64,000 nt of DNA from MWAR01 sp035388825 (lineage in GTDB: Bacteria > Muiribacteriota > Ozemobacteria > Ozemobacterales > Ozemobacteraceae). The stretch covers positions 15,201 to 79,200 of the forward strand of contig DAOOQQ010000016.1 of the NCBI GenBank assembly GCA_035388825.1, written 5' to 3'. Position numbers and translations under genes: made by a program. Positions 20,452 to 28,199 of this stretch are shown in pieces; the stretch's first letter is position 1, and each line of letters starts with the position of its first letter. A model generated the notes under the pieces. That model was given only the letters and a program-made list of their open reading frames with translations. It made no database searches and had not been told where the DNA came from.

Positions 20452-20832
20452 ATGATTCAGCGAAATGAGCTGTACAAGTGCGCTCACTGCGGGAACATCG
20501 TCGAGGTTGCCCATGCCGGCGGCCCCGTCGTGGTCTGCTGCGGCGAGCCGATGACGAAGCTGGTCGAGAACACCGTCGACGCGTCGAAGGAGAAGCACGT
20601 TCCGGTGATCGAGCGCCAGAACGGCGGCATCCTGGTCAAGGTCGGCAGCGTCGCCCACCCCATGGAAGAGAAGCATTACATCGAGATGATCCAGCTGATC
20701 GTCGACAACAAGGTCTGCACCCAGTATCTGAAGCCGGGCGACAAGCCCGAGGCGTTCTTCCCCGTGACCGCCGCGAAGGTGACCGTGCGCGAGTATTGCA
20801 ACCTGCACGGCCTCTGGAAGAGCGAAGGCTGA
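20452..20832 (+). CDS. dfx: Desulfoferrodoxin / superoxide reductase
   Basis: 126 residues with both iron sites of the two-domain class. The N-terminal desulforedoxin-type rubredoxin site has Cys in YKCAHCGN and VVCCGEPM. The superoxide reductase site has His in KHVPVI, VAHPMEEKHYIEM and the Cys-His pair in EYCNLHGLW. It reduces superoxide to peroxide without making oxygen, typical of anaerobes. AGGAG (20441-20445) is 6 bases before ATG 20452. Confidence 0.96.
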   Translation: MIQRNELYKCAHCGNIVEVAHAGGPVVVCCGEPMTKLVENTVDASKEKHVPVIERQNGGILVKVGSVAHPMEEKHYIEMIQLIVDNKVCTQYLKPGDKPEAFFPVTAAKVTVREYCNLHGLWKSEG

Positions 20833-20920
20833 CCGGCAGCGTTCTCCACCGGGATTCAAGACAGGGTATCGTCACAAATCCGGAGGGAGGACGCGTATGC
20901 GCGACGTCATTTAGACAGCC

Positions 20921-20956
20921 GCGGGGGCGGCTGGCCTTGCGGTCTGCCGCCCCCGC
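20921..20956. terminator. GC-rich perfect hairpin after dfx
   Basis: An 11-base stem, GCGGGGGCGGC (20921-20931) and its exact complement (20946-20956), around a 14-base loop, about 90 bases after dfx and between convergent genes. There is no T-run, so it may act in Rho-dependent or bidirectional termination or mRNA stabilisation. Confidence 0.5.
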
Positions 20957-21000
20957 CATACAGATCGAACGAAGCGTGCGTCCCTGATCCGGTTGTTCCG

Positions 21001-22161
21001 TCAGTAGCGCCGGCCCCGACGAGAGGGCCGGCGTTTTTCTTTGGCGTCGGCCTGGGATCCCGTTTCGGCGACCGGGAACGCGAGCTGGACCGCGTTCGAG
21101 CGGCCCGAGGGATCCGACCCCGAGACGGCGAGCGAGCCTCCCGAGGGAAGGCCGTCGTCGCGGAGGATGAGGCCGGACATCTGGAACGCCAGCTTCCAGG
21201 GCCGCCCCCAGGCATCGCGGCCTTCGACCGTGAGCGCGCCGTCGATCGGGCCGCCGGCGGTCATCGCGCCGCGGACCGAGACGCCGCTGCGTCCCCGGGC
21301 GGTGAAGTTCAGGTCGGCGTGGACATGGCCGGCAACGGGCAGGATGCGGCCGTCGAGGCGGGTTTGGAACGCGCCGAACTTGCGGTATTCCCAGGCTCCG
21401 TAGGACCGGTCGCGGACGACCGTTTCGTCGGCACGCGCCTCGAATCGGGGCATGACGGGGAAGGCGGCGAGACCGAGCAGCTTGGCGCCGGTGCGGCCGT
21501 TGTCGAGGATCCGGGTGAGCGCCTCGTTGCTGCGGGGATCATCAGCCAGGCTGCGCAGGGCCGCGAAGCCGCGGGTGAGTTTCCGGACGATCCCGGTCTG
21601 GTCGGGCGTCAGCGTCTGCGCCGCGGCGGCCGGAGCGGCCGTTCCGGGGGTTGCAGACACCGCGAAGGGCATCGGCGGCATTGACGGGGTAGGCGCAAAG
21701 CCGCCTGTAATCGCAGGCGGCGGGGGCGGCGGCGGAAGGGGCATGCCGGAGGCGGGCTCCGGGGCCATGGCCGGGGGCTGCGCGGCGGCATCGGCAGGCG
21801 GCAGGGAGGCGACCGGCGAAACGGGGGGCGGCATGAAGGCCGTGGCCGGCGGCTGGAAGCTGACCGGACTGGGCGGCATCGACGGCGGCGTGGGGCCGGC
21901 CTCGGCGGGGGGTGCGGCGACTCCCGGCAGGGTCGAGACAGGGGGCAGGGCCCCCGAAACCGGTGCCGGCGGCAGGGCGGCCGGGATCGGTTCGTTGCTC
22001 AGCAGCGGGGCATCGGAACTTCCCGACGCCGGCAGGGCGATCGAGGGCGGCGGCGGCGGCAGAAACGCCGGCTGCTCGCCCGTAACGCCGGTCTGCGCCT
22101 GGAGCACGGCCGGAACGAACAGGCCGCACAGCGTGATGACGCACCAGGTGGTTCTTCTCAT
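21001..22161 (-). CDS. Proline-rich exported protein, function unknown
   Basis: 386 residues: signal peptide (MRRTTWCVITLCGLFVPAV, cleavage after LQA), a long Pro/Ala/Ser-rich linker (about 25-185) and a C-terminal domain of about 180 residues with alternating beta strands (GHVHADLNFTARGRSGVSV, then LTVEGRDAWGRPWKLAF). It ends in a basic tail. AAGGGG precedes the ATG. I do not recognise the C-terminal domain. The low-complexity linker suggests a surface or periplasm-spanning protein. Confidence 0.6.
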   Translation of the reverse strand: MRRTTWCVITLCGLFVPAVLQAQTGVTGEQPAFLPPPPPSIALPASGSSDAPLLSNEPIPAALPPAPVSGALPPVSTLPGVAAPPAEAGPTPPSMPPSPVSFQPPATAFMPPPVSPVASLPPADAAAQPPAMAPEPASGMPLPPPPPPPAITGGFAPTPSMPPMPFAVSATPGTAAPAAAAQTLTPDQTGIVRKLTRGFAALRSLADDPRSNEALTRILDNGRTGAKLLGLAAFPVMPRFEARADETVVRDRSYGAWEYRKFGAFQTRLDGRILPVAGHVHADLNFTARGRSGVSVRGAMTAGGPIDGALTVEGRDAWGRPWKLAFQMSGLILRDDGLPSGGSLAVSGSDPSGRSNAVQLAFPVAETGSQADAKEKRRPSRRGRRY

Positions 22162-22313
22162 CTGATTCCCCTTCTCGGATGAATGCTGTCACAGGACGCC
22201 TTCAGCATACCCGCCGCCGCCCCCGAAGGCAACCAGCACATCCCCGTCGGCCGATTTTGTCGAAAAAGGGCTTGAAACTCACCCCCGCCTGCGGTATACT
22301 GACAAGCGTCCCT

Positions 22314-22386
22314 GGGGCTGTAGCTCAGCTGGGAGAGCGCTACATTCGCATTGTAGAGGCCGTCGGTTCGATCCCGATCAGCTCCA
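22314..22386 (+). tRNA. tRNA-Ala (anticodon CGC)
   Basis: 73 bases folding as a cloverleaf. The 7-bp acceptor stem includes the G3-U70 pair that marks alanine tRNAs (GGGGCTG with CAGCTCC). The D-loop is TAGCTCAGCTGGGAGAGCG, the anticodon stem is CTACA/TGTAG with loop TTCGCAT, and the T-arm contains GGTTCGATCC. The 3' CCA is not encoded (CTG follows the discriminator A). It is the integration site of the element that follows. Confidence 0.95.
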
Positions 22387-22388
22387 CT
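22376..22388 (+). repeat. Left attachment core (attL) in tRNA-Ala 3' end
   Basis: GATCAGCTCCACT overlaps the T-arm and acceptor 3' strand of the tRNA and recurs exactly at 62273-62285. Crossover here leaves the tRNA intact on the integrase side, as expected for tRNA-targeting integrases. Confidence 0.72.
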
Positions 22389-22423
22389 GAAGGGCAATCC
22401 ACGATTGCCCACAATTATCCGAG

Positions 22424-22449
22424 AAACCCGCTGATAAAGCGGGTTTTTT
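22424..22449 (+). terminator. Rho-independent terminator after tRNA-Ala
   Basis: A 9-bp stem AAACCCGCT / AGCGGGTTT with loop GATAA (22424-22446) runs into six Ts. It lies inside the element and would replace the chromosomal tRNA terminator now at the right end. A smaller hairpin GGGCAAT/ATTGCCC sits at 22392-22410. Confidence 0.85.
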
Positions 22450-22493
22450 GCTTTTAACCGTCCCTAATCGTCCCGTATCGTTTTTGTAAATCC

Positions 22494-22552
22494 GGGGGTA
22501 TCTGGGGGTATTGTTGGGGGTATCGACGTATATTCGAAGGAGCGATACCCCC
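22494..22552 (+). promoter_or_regulatory. Integrase arm-type repeats and operator over the int ribosome site
   Basis: GGGGGTAT occurs as direct repeats at 22494, 22504 and 22516, and inverted at 22545-22552. The third copy and the inverted one form a perfect 10-base inverted repeat, GGGGGTATCG (22516-22525) and CGATACCCCC (22543-22552). The int ribosome site AAGGAG (22537-22542) lies in the loop and the ATG follows immediately. The same octamers occur near the right end of the element. Likely integrase binding sites that also repress int. Confidence 0.65.
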
Positions 22553-23776
22553 ATGCTGACCGACCTCGCCATCCGCAAGCTCAAGGCGCCTGATAAAGCC
22601 ACGAAGATCTACTTTGAAAAGGGCCTCCTCCTCCTCCATACCCCTAACGGGTCAAAACTGTGGAGGTTCAAGTATCGATACGACGGCAAAGAGAAGCTTC
22701 TGGCACTCGGCGCGTATCCTGACGTCACCCTGAAAGAAGCTGTTGAGCGGCGTGACGCCGCACGCAAACTGCTTTCCTCGGGTATCGACCCGAATGAGCA
22801 CAGGAAGAGCGACAAAACGACAAAGGCCAGGAACGCGGCAAACACGTTCGAGGCTGTCGCGCGCGAGTGGTTCGGCAGGCTTGCGCCGACCTGGGCGGAA
22901 AGTCATTCGCGAAGGGTCATGCAGTTATTCGAACGAGATATTTTCCCCTGGCTGGGCTCTCGTCCGATCGCCGACCTCGCAACACAGCCCGACGAAATAC
23001 TCCGAGTTCTTCGGCGTATCGAGGAACGCGGCGCAGTGGAGACCGCCCACAGGGCGCGGTCGATTTGCGGCGAGGTTTTTCTGTATGCCATTCCGGATCG
23101 CGCCCACCGAAATCCGTGCGACGACCTTCGGAAAAAAATCCAGCCGTCGAAGAAATCGAATTTTGCCGCGATAACAGAACCAGAAAAAATCGGCGAGCTG
23201 CTTCGGATCATGGACGGGTATAACGGCGGACTGATCGTCCGGAGCGCTCTTCTCCTGATGCCCCTCGTCTTCGTTCGCCCCGGCGAACTCCGGCAGGCCG
23301 AATGGAAGGACATCGACCTCGACACGGCGGAGTGGCGCTACCTCGTCACGAAGACGAAGACCCATCACATCGTGCCATTATGCCGCCAGGCCGTCGAAAT
23401 TCTTCAGGAACTCCACCCGGTGACCGGCAGCGGTCGATACGTTTTCCCGAGCGCCCGGTCGGCTGATCGCCCCATGAGCAACAACGCCGTTCTTGCCGCG
23501 ATGCGGAGCCTGGGGATCGAGAAGCACGAAATGTGCGCACACGGTTTTCGGGCGACGGCAAGAACGCTCCTCGACGAAGTCCTGCACTACTCTCTCGACA
23601 TCATCGAACATCAACTCGCGCACAATGTTCGCGATCCCCTCGGTCGGGCTTATAACAGAACGACCCACCTCCCAGAGCGCAAACGTATGATGCAGGAGTG
23701 GGGAGACTACCTTGATAATCTGAAAAGCGACAACATCAAACGCACTTTCCCGAGTTTAGCTGTACACATGACATGA
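22553..23776 (+). CDS. int: P4-type tyrosine recombinase (integrase), 3' end replaced by IS
   Basis: 407 residues. The N-terminal DUF4102 arm-binding domain (LTDLAIRKLKAPDKATKIYF) is followed by the catalytic domain: Arg in VFVRPGELRQ, HxxR in AHGFRATARTL, His in IEHQLAHNV and nucleophile Tyr in GRAYNRT. The family inserts islands into tRNA genes, matching its position. The last residues are altered: an IS element inserted after codon 396 (ATC AAA). Joining across the IS restores ...NIK-LGVA and TAA at 25625-25627; now the protein ends in 11 IS-encoded residues. All catalytic residues precede the insertion, so activity may survive. Confidence 0.95.
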   Translation: MLTDLAIRKLKAPDKATKIYFEKGLLLLHTPNGSKLWRFKYRYDGKEKLLALGAYPDVTLKEAVERRDAARKLLSSGIDPNEHRKSDKTTKARNAANTFEAVAREWFGRLAPTWAESHSRRVMQLFERDIFPWLGSRPIADLATQPDEILRVLRRIEERGAVETAHRARSICGEVFLYAIPDRAHRNPCDDLRKKIQPSKKSNFAAITEPEKIGELLRIMDGYNGGLIVRSALLLMPLVFVRPGELRQAEWKDIDLDTAEWRYLVTKTKTHHIVPLCRQAVEILQELHPVTGSGRYVFPSARSADRPMSNNAVLAAMRSLGIEKHEMCAHGFRATARTLLDEVLHYSLDIIEHQLAHNVRDPLGRAYNRTTHLPERKRMMQEWGDYLDNLKSDNIKRTFPSLAVHMT

Positions 23777-25606
23777 ATTATTCTCGTAGATATTTTCAAG
23801 ATTCAATAAGGTGAGAACTTCTTGATGATCTTTGTCGAACAAGTGAAGTATTCGATGCCACACCCCATCGATTCTGATCTGCGTGGCGCGAATCGCGTCG
23901 AAAAGAGTCAGAATCGAGTTCCAGGTAGGGGCATCCGTTCGCTTGTGGCCAAGGTAGGCTACAGTCCCGCCTCGCTTGCGCAGGGACTTCCGAAGATCTC
24001 GCTGTATCAGAGCCCCTGTCAGCAGCGCCAGAAGGAAAATGAACCCCATCGCCTGAATTCGTTCAGGGGTCTTCAAAAAGATCGGCCCCATCGCCATCGG
24101 GCCTTTCAGCCAGTGAAACCCGATCTCCACCGTTTTCTGCTCTTTGTAGAGTGCCAGCATCTGAACGTCAGACATCTTGCGCCTGTCGGTGACGGTCGTC
24201 AGCAGAACGAAAAAACCATCAGGATCCAGTCCTTCTGCGGAGGTCGAACCTTGGCCCGATACATTCAATCGCACTCGCCAGATGGGCGTGGATTTGGCAG
24301 AAGCCCCCTTGGCGGGGCGGCCGGGCCTTCGTTTTTCCGGCTTTTCATCCTGAATGATATCGAAGCTCATCGAATGATACTGGGCCTTGGTGGCTTTCCA
24401 TTCATGAGACACTATTTTCCTGGCATCGGCCTCGCAGGCGAACTCGCGTGCCTCCAGCTTCTGTGCCCACGTTTTCAACCGTTCTTCTTCCTTCTTTCTG
24501 GCATGAAGCCGGCCAGCCGCTTTTTGTTTCGACAGTTGAGAAGAGTAGACGGCCATCACCCGAAGCCACACCGAGCGGCCGGGCTTCCCCGGTTCCTCGA
24601 TCAGCACGGGAATGTCCCAGCTTGCTCCACGATACTCCTCGCCCTCCTCGGTAGCTCCCAGGACGGGAAGATCCTTTTGTTTGCAGGCATGATCAATGGC
24701 TTCGGCGCGAAGATTCCATGTCTCCGGAATCAAAGTCAGAATGGGCATCTTCAGATCGGCTGCCTGCGCCATGGTTGCAATGGAGCAGAGCTTGGAATCT
24801 CCGATCATGACGGCCTCATCGGAGCGCAGATCTTCAAGCATTCCCGCCAACTGGACCATCTGCTTCCGAAACAGCTCGGGTTCGGCGGCATTTCCATTTT
24901 CAAAGTTGCCAATGAGCGGAACACCTTCTTCGGACATGACCAGCCCCCAGACAAGCTGCAGCAAGTCTGGCCGATGATCCTTGCTGAAACCTCGTGCCGG
25001 AACTGGTGGCTGGGGCAGACCGGACAGGGGAGACTCGGAGCCCGGGTAGGCCCCGTGCAATACGATACTGGTGAAATCCGCATGGAAGCGCTTGATCTTC
25101 AAGCCAAAGGTCTTGATCGCTGCGAAAATAACAGCGGCGTAGAGCCGAGCCGTGTTCCCATACAGCGCATCAAGCGACCAGCCCAGCCGATTATCGGTGA
25201 ACTGGTCGGCGGTAAGCCCTGGATGCCGAAGAAGACCGGCAAGATCGATATCCTTCAGACGGTCGTCGACCTGGTAGAGCCGATGTTCCCTCAAAAACAT
25301 AGCCAGAAGCATCGCGATAACGCTTTCCCCGTGCGAAACATGAGCCTGACCCGCGACGGGAAGTGCCTGATCGACGGTGTCCTTGATGTGCAGACGATCG
25401 AAGTAGGACATCAGCAGGGGAATCGCCCCGAGATACTCCTGACGAGTTTCAGGGACCTGGGTGTTCGAAGCCATAGCCGCCTCCGCAGGATGGTGATGAA
25501 ACCAGCCTACGGCAGAATCTCGGTTCGTACAAGTCCCTCTGAAAGCAGGATCAGAAGCCATCAAGAAAAATATCTCTCCTCAAAATCGGTACGTCGGGAA
25601 AGTGCG
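23741..25606 (-). mobile_element. IS1634-type insertion sequence, complete
   Basis: 1866 bases bounded by perfect 13-base inverted repeats (CGCACTTTCCCGA at 23741-23753; its complement at 25594-25606) and by a 6-base target duplication ATCAAA (23735-23740 and 25607-25612). It carries one transposase gene on the minus strand. It is inserted four codons before the original end of the integrase gene. Confidence 0.95.
23756..25474 (-). CDS. IS1634/IS4-superfamily DDE transposase
   Basis: 572 residues. The N-terminal DUF4277-type region (YLGAIPLLMSYFDRLHIKD) is typical of IS1634 transposases. Catalytic candidates are Asp in FHADFTSI, Asp in VMIGDSKL and Glu in TVEIGFHWLKG, the last in the conserved Y-1-type context. 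ATG 25474 is chosen because GGAGG lies 6 bases upstream; a longer frame exists. The gene is intact and the element could be active. Confidence 0.92.
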   Translation of the reverse strand: MASNTQVPETRQEYLGAIPLLMSYFDRLHIKDTVDQALPVAGQAHVSHGESVIAMLLAMFLREHRLYQVDDRLKDIDLAGLLRHPGLTADQFTDNRLGWSLDALYGNTARLYAAVIFAAIKTFGLKIKRFHADFTSIVLHGAYPGSESPLSGLPQPPVPARGFSKDHRPDLLQLVWGLVMSEEGVPLIGNFENGNAAEPELFRKQMVQLAGMLEDLRSDEAVMIGDSKLCSIATMAQAADLKMPILTLIPETWNLRAEAIDHACKQKDLPVLGATEEGEEYRGASWDIPVLIEEPGKPGRSVWLRVMAVYSSQLSKQKAAGRLHARKKEEERLKTWAQKLEAREFACEADARKIVSHEWKATKAQYHSMSFDIIQDEKPEKRRPGRPAKGASAKSTPIWRVRLNVSGQGSTSAEGLDPDGFFVLLTTVTDRRKMSDVQMLALYKEQKTVEIGFHWLKGPMAMGPIFLKTPERIQAMGFIFLLALLTGALIQRDLRKSLRKRGGTVAYLGHKRTDAPTWNSILTLFDAIRATQIRIDGVWHRILHLFDKDHQEVLTLLNLENIYENNSCHVYS

Positions 25607-25745
25607 ATCAAACTCGGTGTTGCTTAATAATTCAACCTAATGCCAAGCAAATACCGCCATCACTTTCATATTTTTTTAGTGCGTTCGCTATAAATTTTGA
25701 ATAGACAGGACAAATGAATATTTCATATTAATATTTTTTAAAGCC

Positions 25746-25832
25746 ATGCGCCGTAATTTTTCAATAACTACGTCATATGCTTGGTAGCATATTATATTTG
25801 TATGAGGCTACAGTGCATTTTTTACGGCGCAT
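25746..25832. repeat. AT-rich nested palindromes
   Basis: An 11-base inverted repeat, ATGCGCCGTAA (25746-25756) and TTACGGCGCAT (25822-25832), encloses AT-rich DNA with a second perfect 7-bp stem ATATGCT/AGCATAT (25775-25792). It lies in the gene-free stretch 25628-26151 inside the island. It might be an origin-like or regulator-binding structure; no iterons are seen. Confidence 0.5.
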
Positions 25833-25861
25833 CGCCGAAATTTTTATTCTAAATATTTTGT

Positions 25862-25891
25862 TTGACATACATATACCCAATCCGTTATACT
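25862..25891 (+). promoter_or_regulatory. Strong sigma-70-type promoter
   Basis: TTGACA (25862-25867) and TATACT (25886-25891) with an 18-base spacer. Transcription would start near 25898, at a run of hairpins, about 255 bases before the AlpA-like gene. Confidence 0.7.
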
Positions 25892-25893
25892 GC

Positions 25894-26072
25894 GTTCGTT
25901 CCTGGACGAACTTTCATCTCTAACAGACCAGGAGCCCCCAAAAAAATGTCATGTGACGCCAGGTCGGGATTCACCTGGCCCGCCCCCTCGTTTTTGCTAC
26001 CAACCACTAGCTGACACAGTCGTAACGAGCCCGCCAAAGCAGCGCCGATAACCCCCGGCAGTTTGGCGGGCT
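25894..26072 (+). ncRNA. Candidate structured leader or small RNA
   Basis: Three perfect hairpins follow the promoter: GTTCGT/ACGAAC (25894-25911), GCCAGGT/ACCTGGC (25958-25979, with a T-run at 25991-25995), and AGCCCGCCAAA/TTTGGCGGGCT (26028-26072, loop 23 bases). No good coding frame lies between them. It could be an attenuated leader of the AlpA-like gene or an independent RNA. I recognise no known family. Confidence 0.4.
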
Positions 26073-26151
26073 TCCTATCTTCCCCGCATGTGAATGGCGC
26101 TGAAAACGCGCCCTTGTTTTCATGGAACCTTTTCGTTCAAGGAGCAGCAGT

Positions 26152-26361
26152 ATGGAACCAACAAAACCCTGTTTCTATCGAGTATCAGACATTGTCGGCG
26201 ACCCTAAAAACGGCATCCCTGGGCTTATCCCAATCGGACGAAGCACGTGGTGGGCATGGGTAAAGCAAGGGCGCGTTAAGAAGCCAATCAAGTGGGGTCC
26301 TCGGACTTCCGCCTGGGAAGCCGAATACATCCACACCCTGATCGAATCTTTGAAAGGATAA
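26152..26361 (+). CDS. AlpA-like excisionase/transcriptional regulator
   Basis: 69 residues in the pattern of AlpA/phage excisionase-type winged helix-turn-helix proteins: FYRVSDIVG, LIPIGRSTWWAWVKQGRVKK, then PRTSAWEAEYIHTLI. Such proteins activate int or act as recombination directionality factors in P4-type islands. GGAG is 7 bases before the ATG. Position near int (separated only by an IS and the structured stretch) supports this role. Confidence 0.88.
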   Translation: MEPTKPCFYRVSDIVGDPKNGIPGLIPIGRSTWWAWVKQGRVKKPIKWGPRTSAWEAEYIHTLIESLKG

Positions 26362-26389
26362 TATCAAATAATGGCAAGAATACTAAATA

Positions 26390-26412
26390 AAAAAAAGGCC
26401 GCCGAAGCGGCC
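26390..26412 (-). terminator. Rho-independent terminator (minus strand)
   Basis: GGCCGC-CGAA-GCGGCC stem at 26397-26412; read on the minus strand it is followed by a run of Ts (complement of the A-run 26389-26396). It ends the IS256-type remnant on the minus strand and faces the end of the AlpA-like gene. Confidence 0.82.
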
Positions 26413-26426
26413 CAAGAAAAATCTGG

Positions 26427-26700
26427 TTATGCAACCTTTTTTCTGTAAATTTCCTCTTCCGGTGTAAGTGAATGAATCGTCTCGACATCCAAATAGTGAG
26501 GACTATTTATCCAATCCTCGTGCGTTTCGATCAGAAGAGCTGCTATCAGCCTGATTGCCGACTCTTCGTTTGGAAATATCGAGACGACCCGCGTTCGTCT
26601 TCTGAGTTCACGGTTGAAGCGTTCGACGACGTTCGACGTTCGAAGCCGCTTCCAAAGCTTTCGGGGAAACGAAAAATACGTCAGGGCCTGGTCGATGTTG
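26427..26700 (-). pseudogene. IS256-family transposase, C-terminal fragment
   Basis: About 90 residues matching the end of mutator/IS256 transposases: IDQALTYFSFPRKLWKRLRT, SNVVERFNRELRRRTRVV, SIFPNEESAIRLIAALL and HEDWINSPHYL. The catalytic Glu of the DDE set is normally in the ERFNRE region. The 5' part is cut off at 26700 by the IS3 element, and the missing N-terminal part is not found on its other side, so a deletion accompanied or followed the insertion. Confidence 0.9.
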
Positions 26701-26760
26701 TGAAGTGGACCCGGTTTGGTGGACACTTTTTCGCTTATGATTGAGAAGGAGGTGTCCCCC

Positions 26761-27075
26761 ATGCCCAAGACTCGCCCCCCATATCCACCGGAATTCCGCC
26801 AGCAGCTCGTAGACCTCGTTCTGGCCGGTCGGAGTCCAGAAGACCTGGCCAAGGAGTTCGAACCGTCGGCGGTGACGATTCGTAACTGGGTCGTCCAAGC
26901 CAAACGCGACGGAGCAAAGTCGCCATCGGGTCTGAGTTTGTCCGAGCGCGATGAGCTGACCCGGCTGCGACGTGAAAACAAGCGACTTCGCGTTGAACGA
27001 GATATCTTGTCAAAAGCAGCTGCCTGGTTCGCTCGGGAGACGAATTCGATCCCCGACAAATCTTCGAATTCGTAA
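26761..27075 (+). CDS. IS3-family transposase OrfA
   Basis: 104 residues: helix-turn-helix (YPPEFRQQLVDLVLAGRSPE, then LAKEFEPSAVTIRNWV) and a leucine-zipper-like end (ELTRLRRENKRLRVERDILS). AAGGAGGTG lies 6-7 bases before ATG 26761. An AAAAG slip site at 27012-27016 lies near its end, in the region where the orfB frame is already open, as expected for -1 frameshifting to make OrfAB. Confidence 0.93.
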   Translation: MPKTRPPYPPEFRQQLVDLVLAGRSPEDLAKEFEPSAVTIRNWVVQAKRDGAKSPSGLSLSERDELTRLRRENKRLRVERDILSKAAAWFARETNSIPDKSSNS

Positions 27076-27089
27076 AGGCGCACCAGGAA

Positions 27090-27920
27090 ATGTATCCGAT
27101 CGCTACCATGTGTCGCCTGCTGCGCGTCTCCACCAGCGGCTACTATGCGTGGATCAATCGCCCGCCTTCCGCTCGCTCTTTGCGCGATCATGAACTGACT
27201 GCTCGCATTTGTAAGATTCACGAGGGCTCTCGCGAGACCTATGGCCGACTGCGAATCCATGCGGAATTGATGACTGAAGGGACACGCATTGGCGGAAAAC
27301 GTGTTGCTCGGCTGATGCGAGAAGCCGGCATCCAGGGGGTTACTCGTCGCAAGGCGTGTCGAACGACGATTCGAGGGCGCGCTCCGCACATGATTCCCGA
27401 TCTCGTCGATCGGAAGTTTGTTGCAGACGGTCCCAATCGCCTTTGGGTCGCAGACATCACCTACATCCCCACTTGGGCAGGTTTTCTCTTCCTGGCAGTC
27501 GTTCTCGACGCCTTCTCCAGGAAGATCATCGGCTGGGCGATGGAGGGCAACTTGCGCACTGAACTCGTGTTGCAAGCTTTGAACATGGCTCTTCACCAAC
27601 GCAGACCAACGGAGGTCGTTCATCATTCCGATCAAGGCTGCCAATACACCTCAATCGCCTTCGGAAATCGTTGCAAGGAAGCGGGTGTCCGCCCTTCAAC
27701 GGGATCGGTCGGTGATTGCTTCGACAATGCGATGTGCGAGAGTTTCTTCGCAACACTGGAGTGCGAACTTCTCGTACGCCGCCGGTTCAAGACGCAATCC
27801 GAAGCACGAATGGCCGTCTTCGAATTCATCGAAGGCTGGTATAATCCCAGAAGACGGCATTCCGGTTTGGACTATTGCTCCCCCGTGGAATACGAAAGAC
27901 GGCACACACAGGCTGCATGA
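27090..27920 (+). CDS. IS3-family transposase OrfB (rve integrase core)
   Basis: 276 residues from the first ATG; the frame is open further 5' (encoding FEFVKAHQE) into the end of orfA, so it is normally made as an OrfAB fusion. DDE residues: Asp in WVADITYIPT, Asp in HHSDQGCQYTS and Glu in NAMCESFFATLECE. HTH_21 region at the start (YPIATMCRLLRVSTSGYYAW). Intact. Confidence 0.94.
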   Translation: MYPIATMCRLLRVSTSGYYAWINRPPSARSLRDHELTARICKIHEGSRETYGRLRIHAELMTEGTRIGGKRVARLMREAGIQGVTRRKACRTTIRGRAPHMIPDLVDRKFVADGPNRLWVADITYIPTWAGFLFLAVVLDAFSRKIIGWAMEGNLRTELVLQALNMALHQRRPTEVVHHSDQGCQYTSIAFGNRCKEAGVRPSTGSVGDCFDNAMCESFFATLECELLVRRRFKTQSEARMAVFEFIEGWYNPRRRHSGLDYCSPVEYERRHTQAA

Positions 27921-28038
27921 TGACGAAAGTCCCGAACCGTCCACTAAACCGGGTCCACTTCAGACCACTGGTAATGAGGGTTAGCCTGGCGTGCGGATCC
28001 AATGCTCTGACCATCGGCGTAACCACCGCCCATGCCTG

Positions 28039-28131
28039 TCACGCCATCACATCCTTAACAAGCCCTGGAACTGCCTGCCTTGTGACGGAAGGCTCCAGGG
28101 CGTTCTTGAACAATCGTTCGAGAAAGCCCAT
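28039..28131 (-). CDS. Short unidentified frame after the helicase gene
   Basis: 30 residues beginning MGFLERLFKNALEPSVTRQA. Only the ribosome site (AAGGAG 5 bases before ATG 28131) and its position 69 bases downstream of the helicase stop support it. An in-frame TGA is followed by an open frame up to the IS3 border at 27962, so it may be the 5' remnant of a gene cut by the IS3 element. Not recognised. Confidence 0.28.
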   Translation of the reverse strand: MGFLERLFKNALEPSVTRQAVPGLVKDVMA

Positions 28132-28199
28132 GCTATCTCCTTCTTGCATCCCAAGTGGCAATCGGGGTCGATACGAATCGATCACCCGTTCCAAGGGAA

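Larger units (their letters stand above)
26701..27962 (+). mobile_element. IS3-family insertion sequence
   Basis: 1262 bases with terminal inverted repeats beginning TGAAGTGGACCCGGTTT at 26701, repeated inverted at 27946-27962, with one mismatch in the first 24 bases. It contains orfA and orfB in -1 frame relation. The flanks (TTG left, GAC right) do not give a target duplication, consistent with later rearrangement. Confidence 0.92.

Noticed and set aside
23822..25627. 601-codon plus-strand frame through the IS1634-type element
   Set aside because: Opposite strand of an intact transposase; no protein motifs, and it crosses the IS end.
26701..27962. IS3 target duplication
   Set aside because: Flanking triplets differ (TTG and GAC), so no duplication could be claimed.
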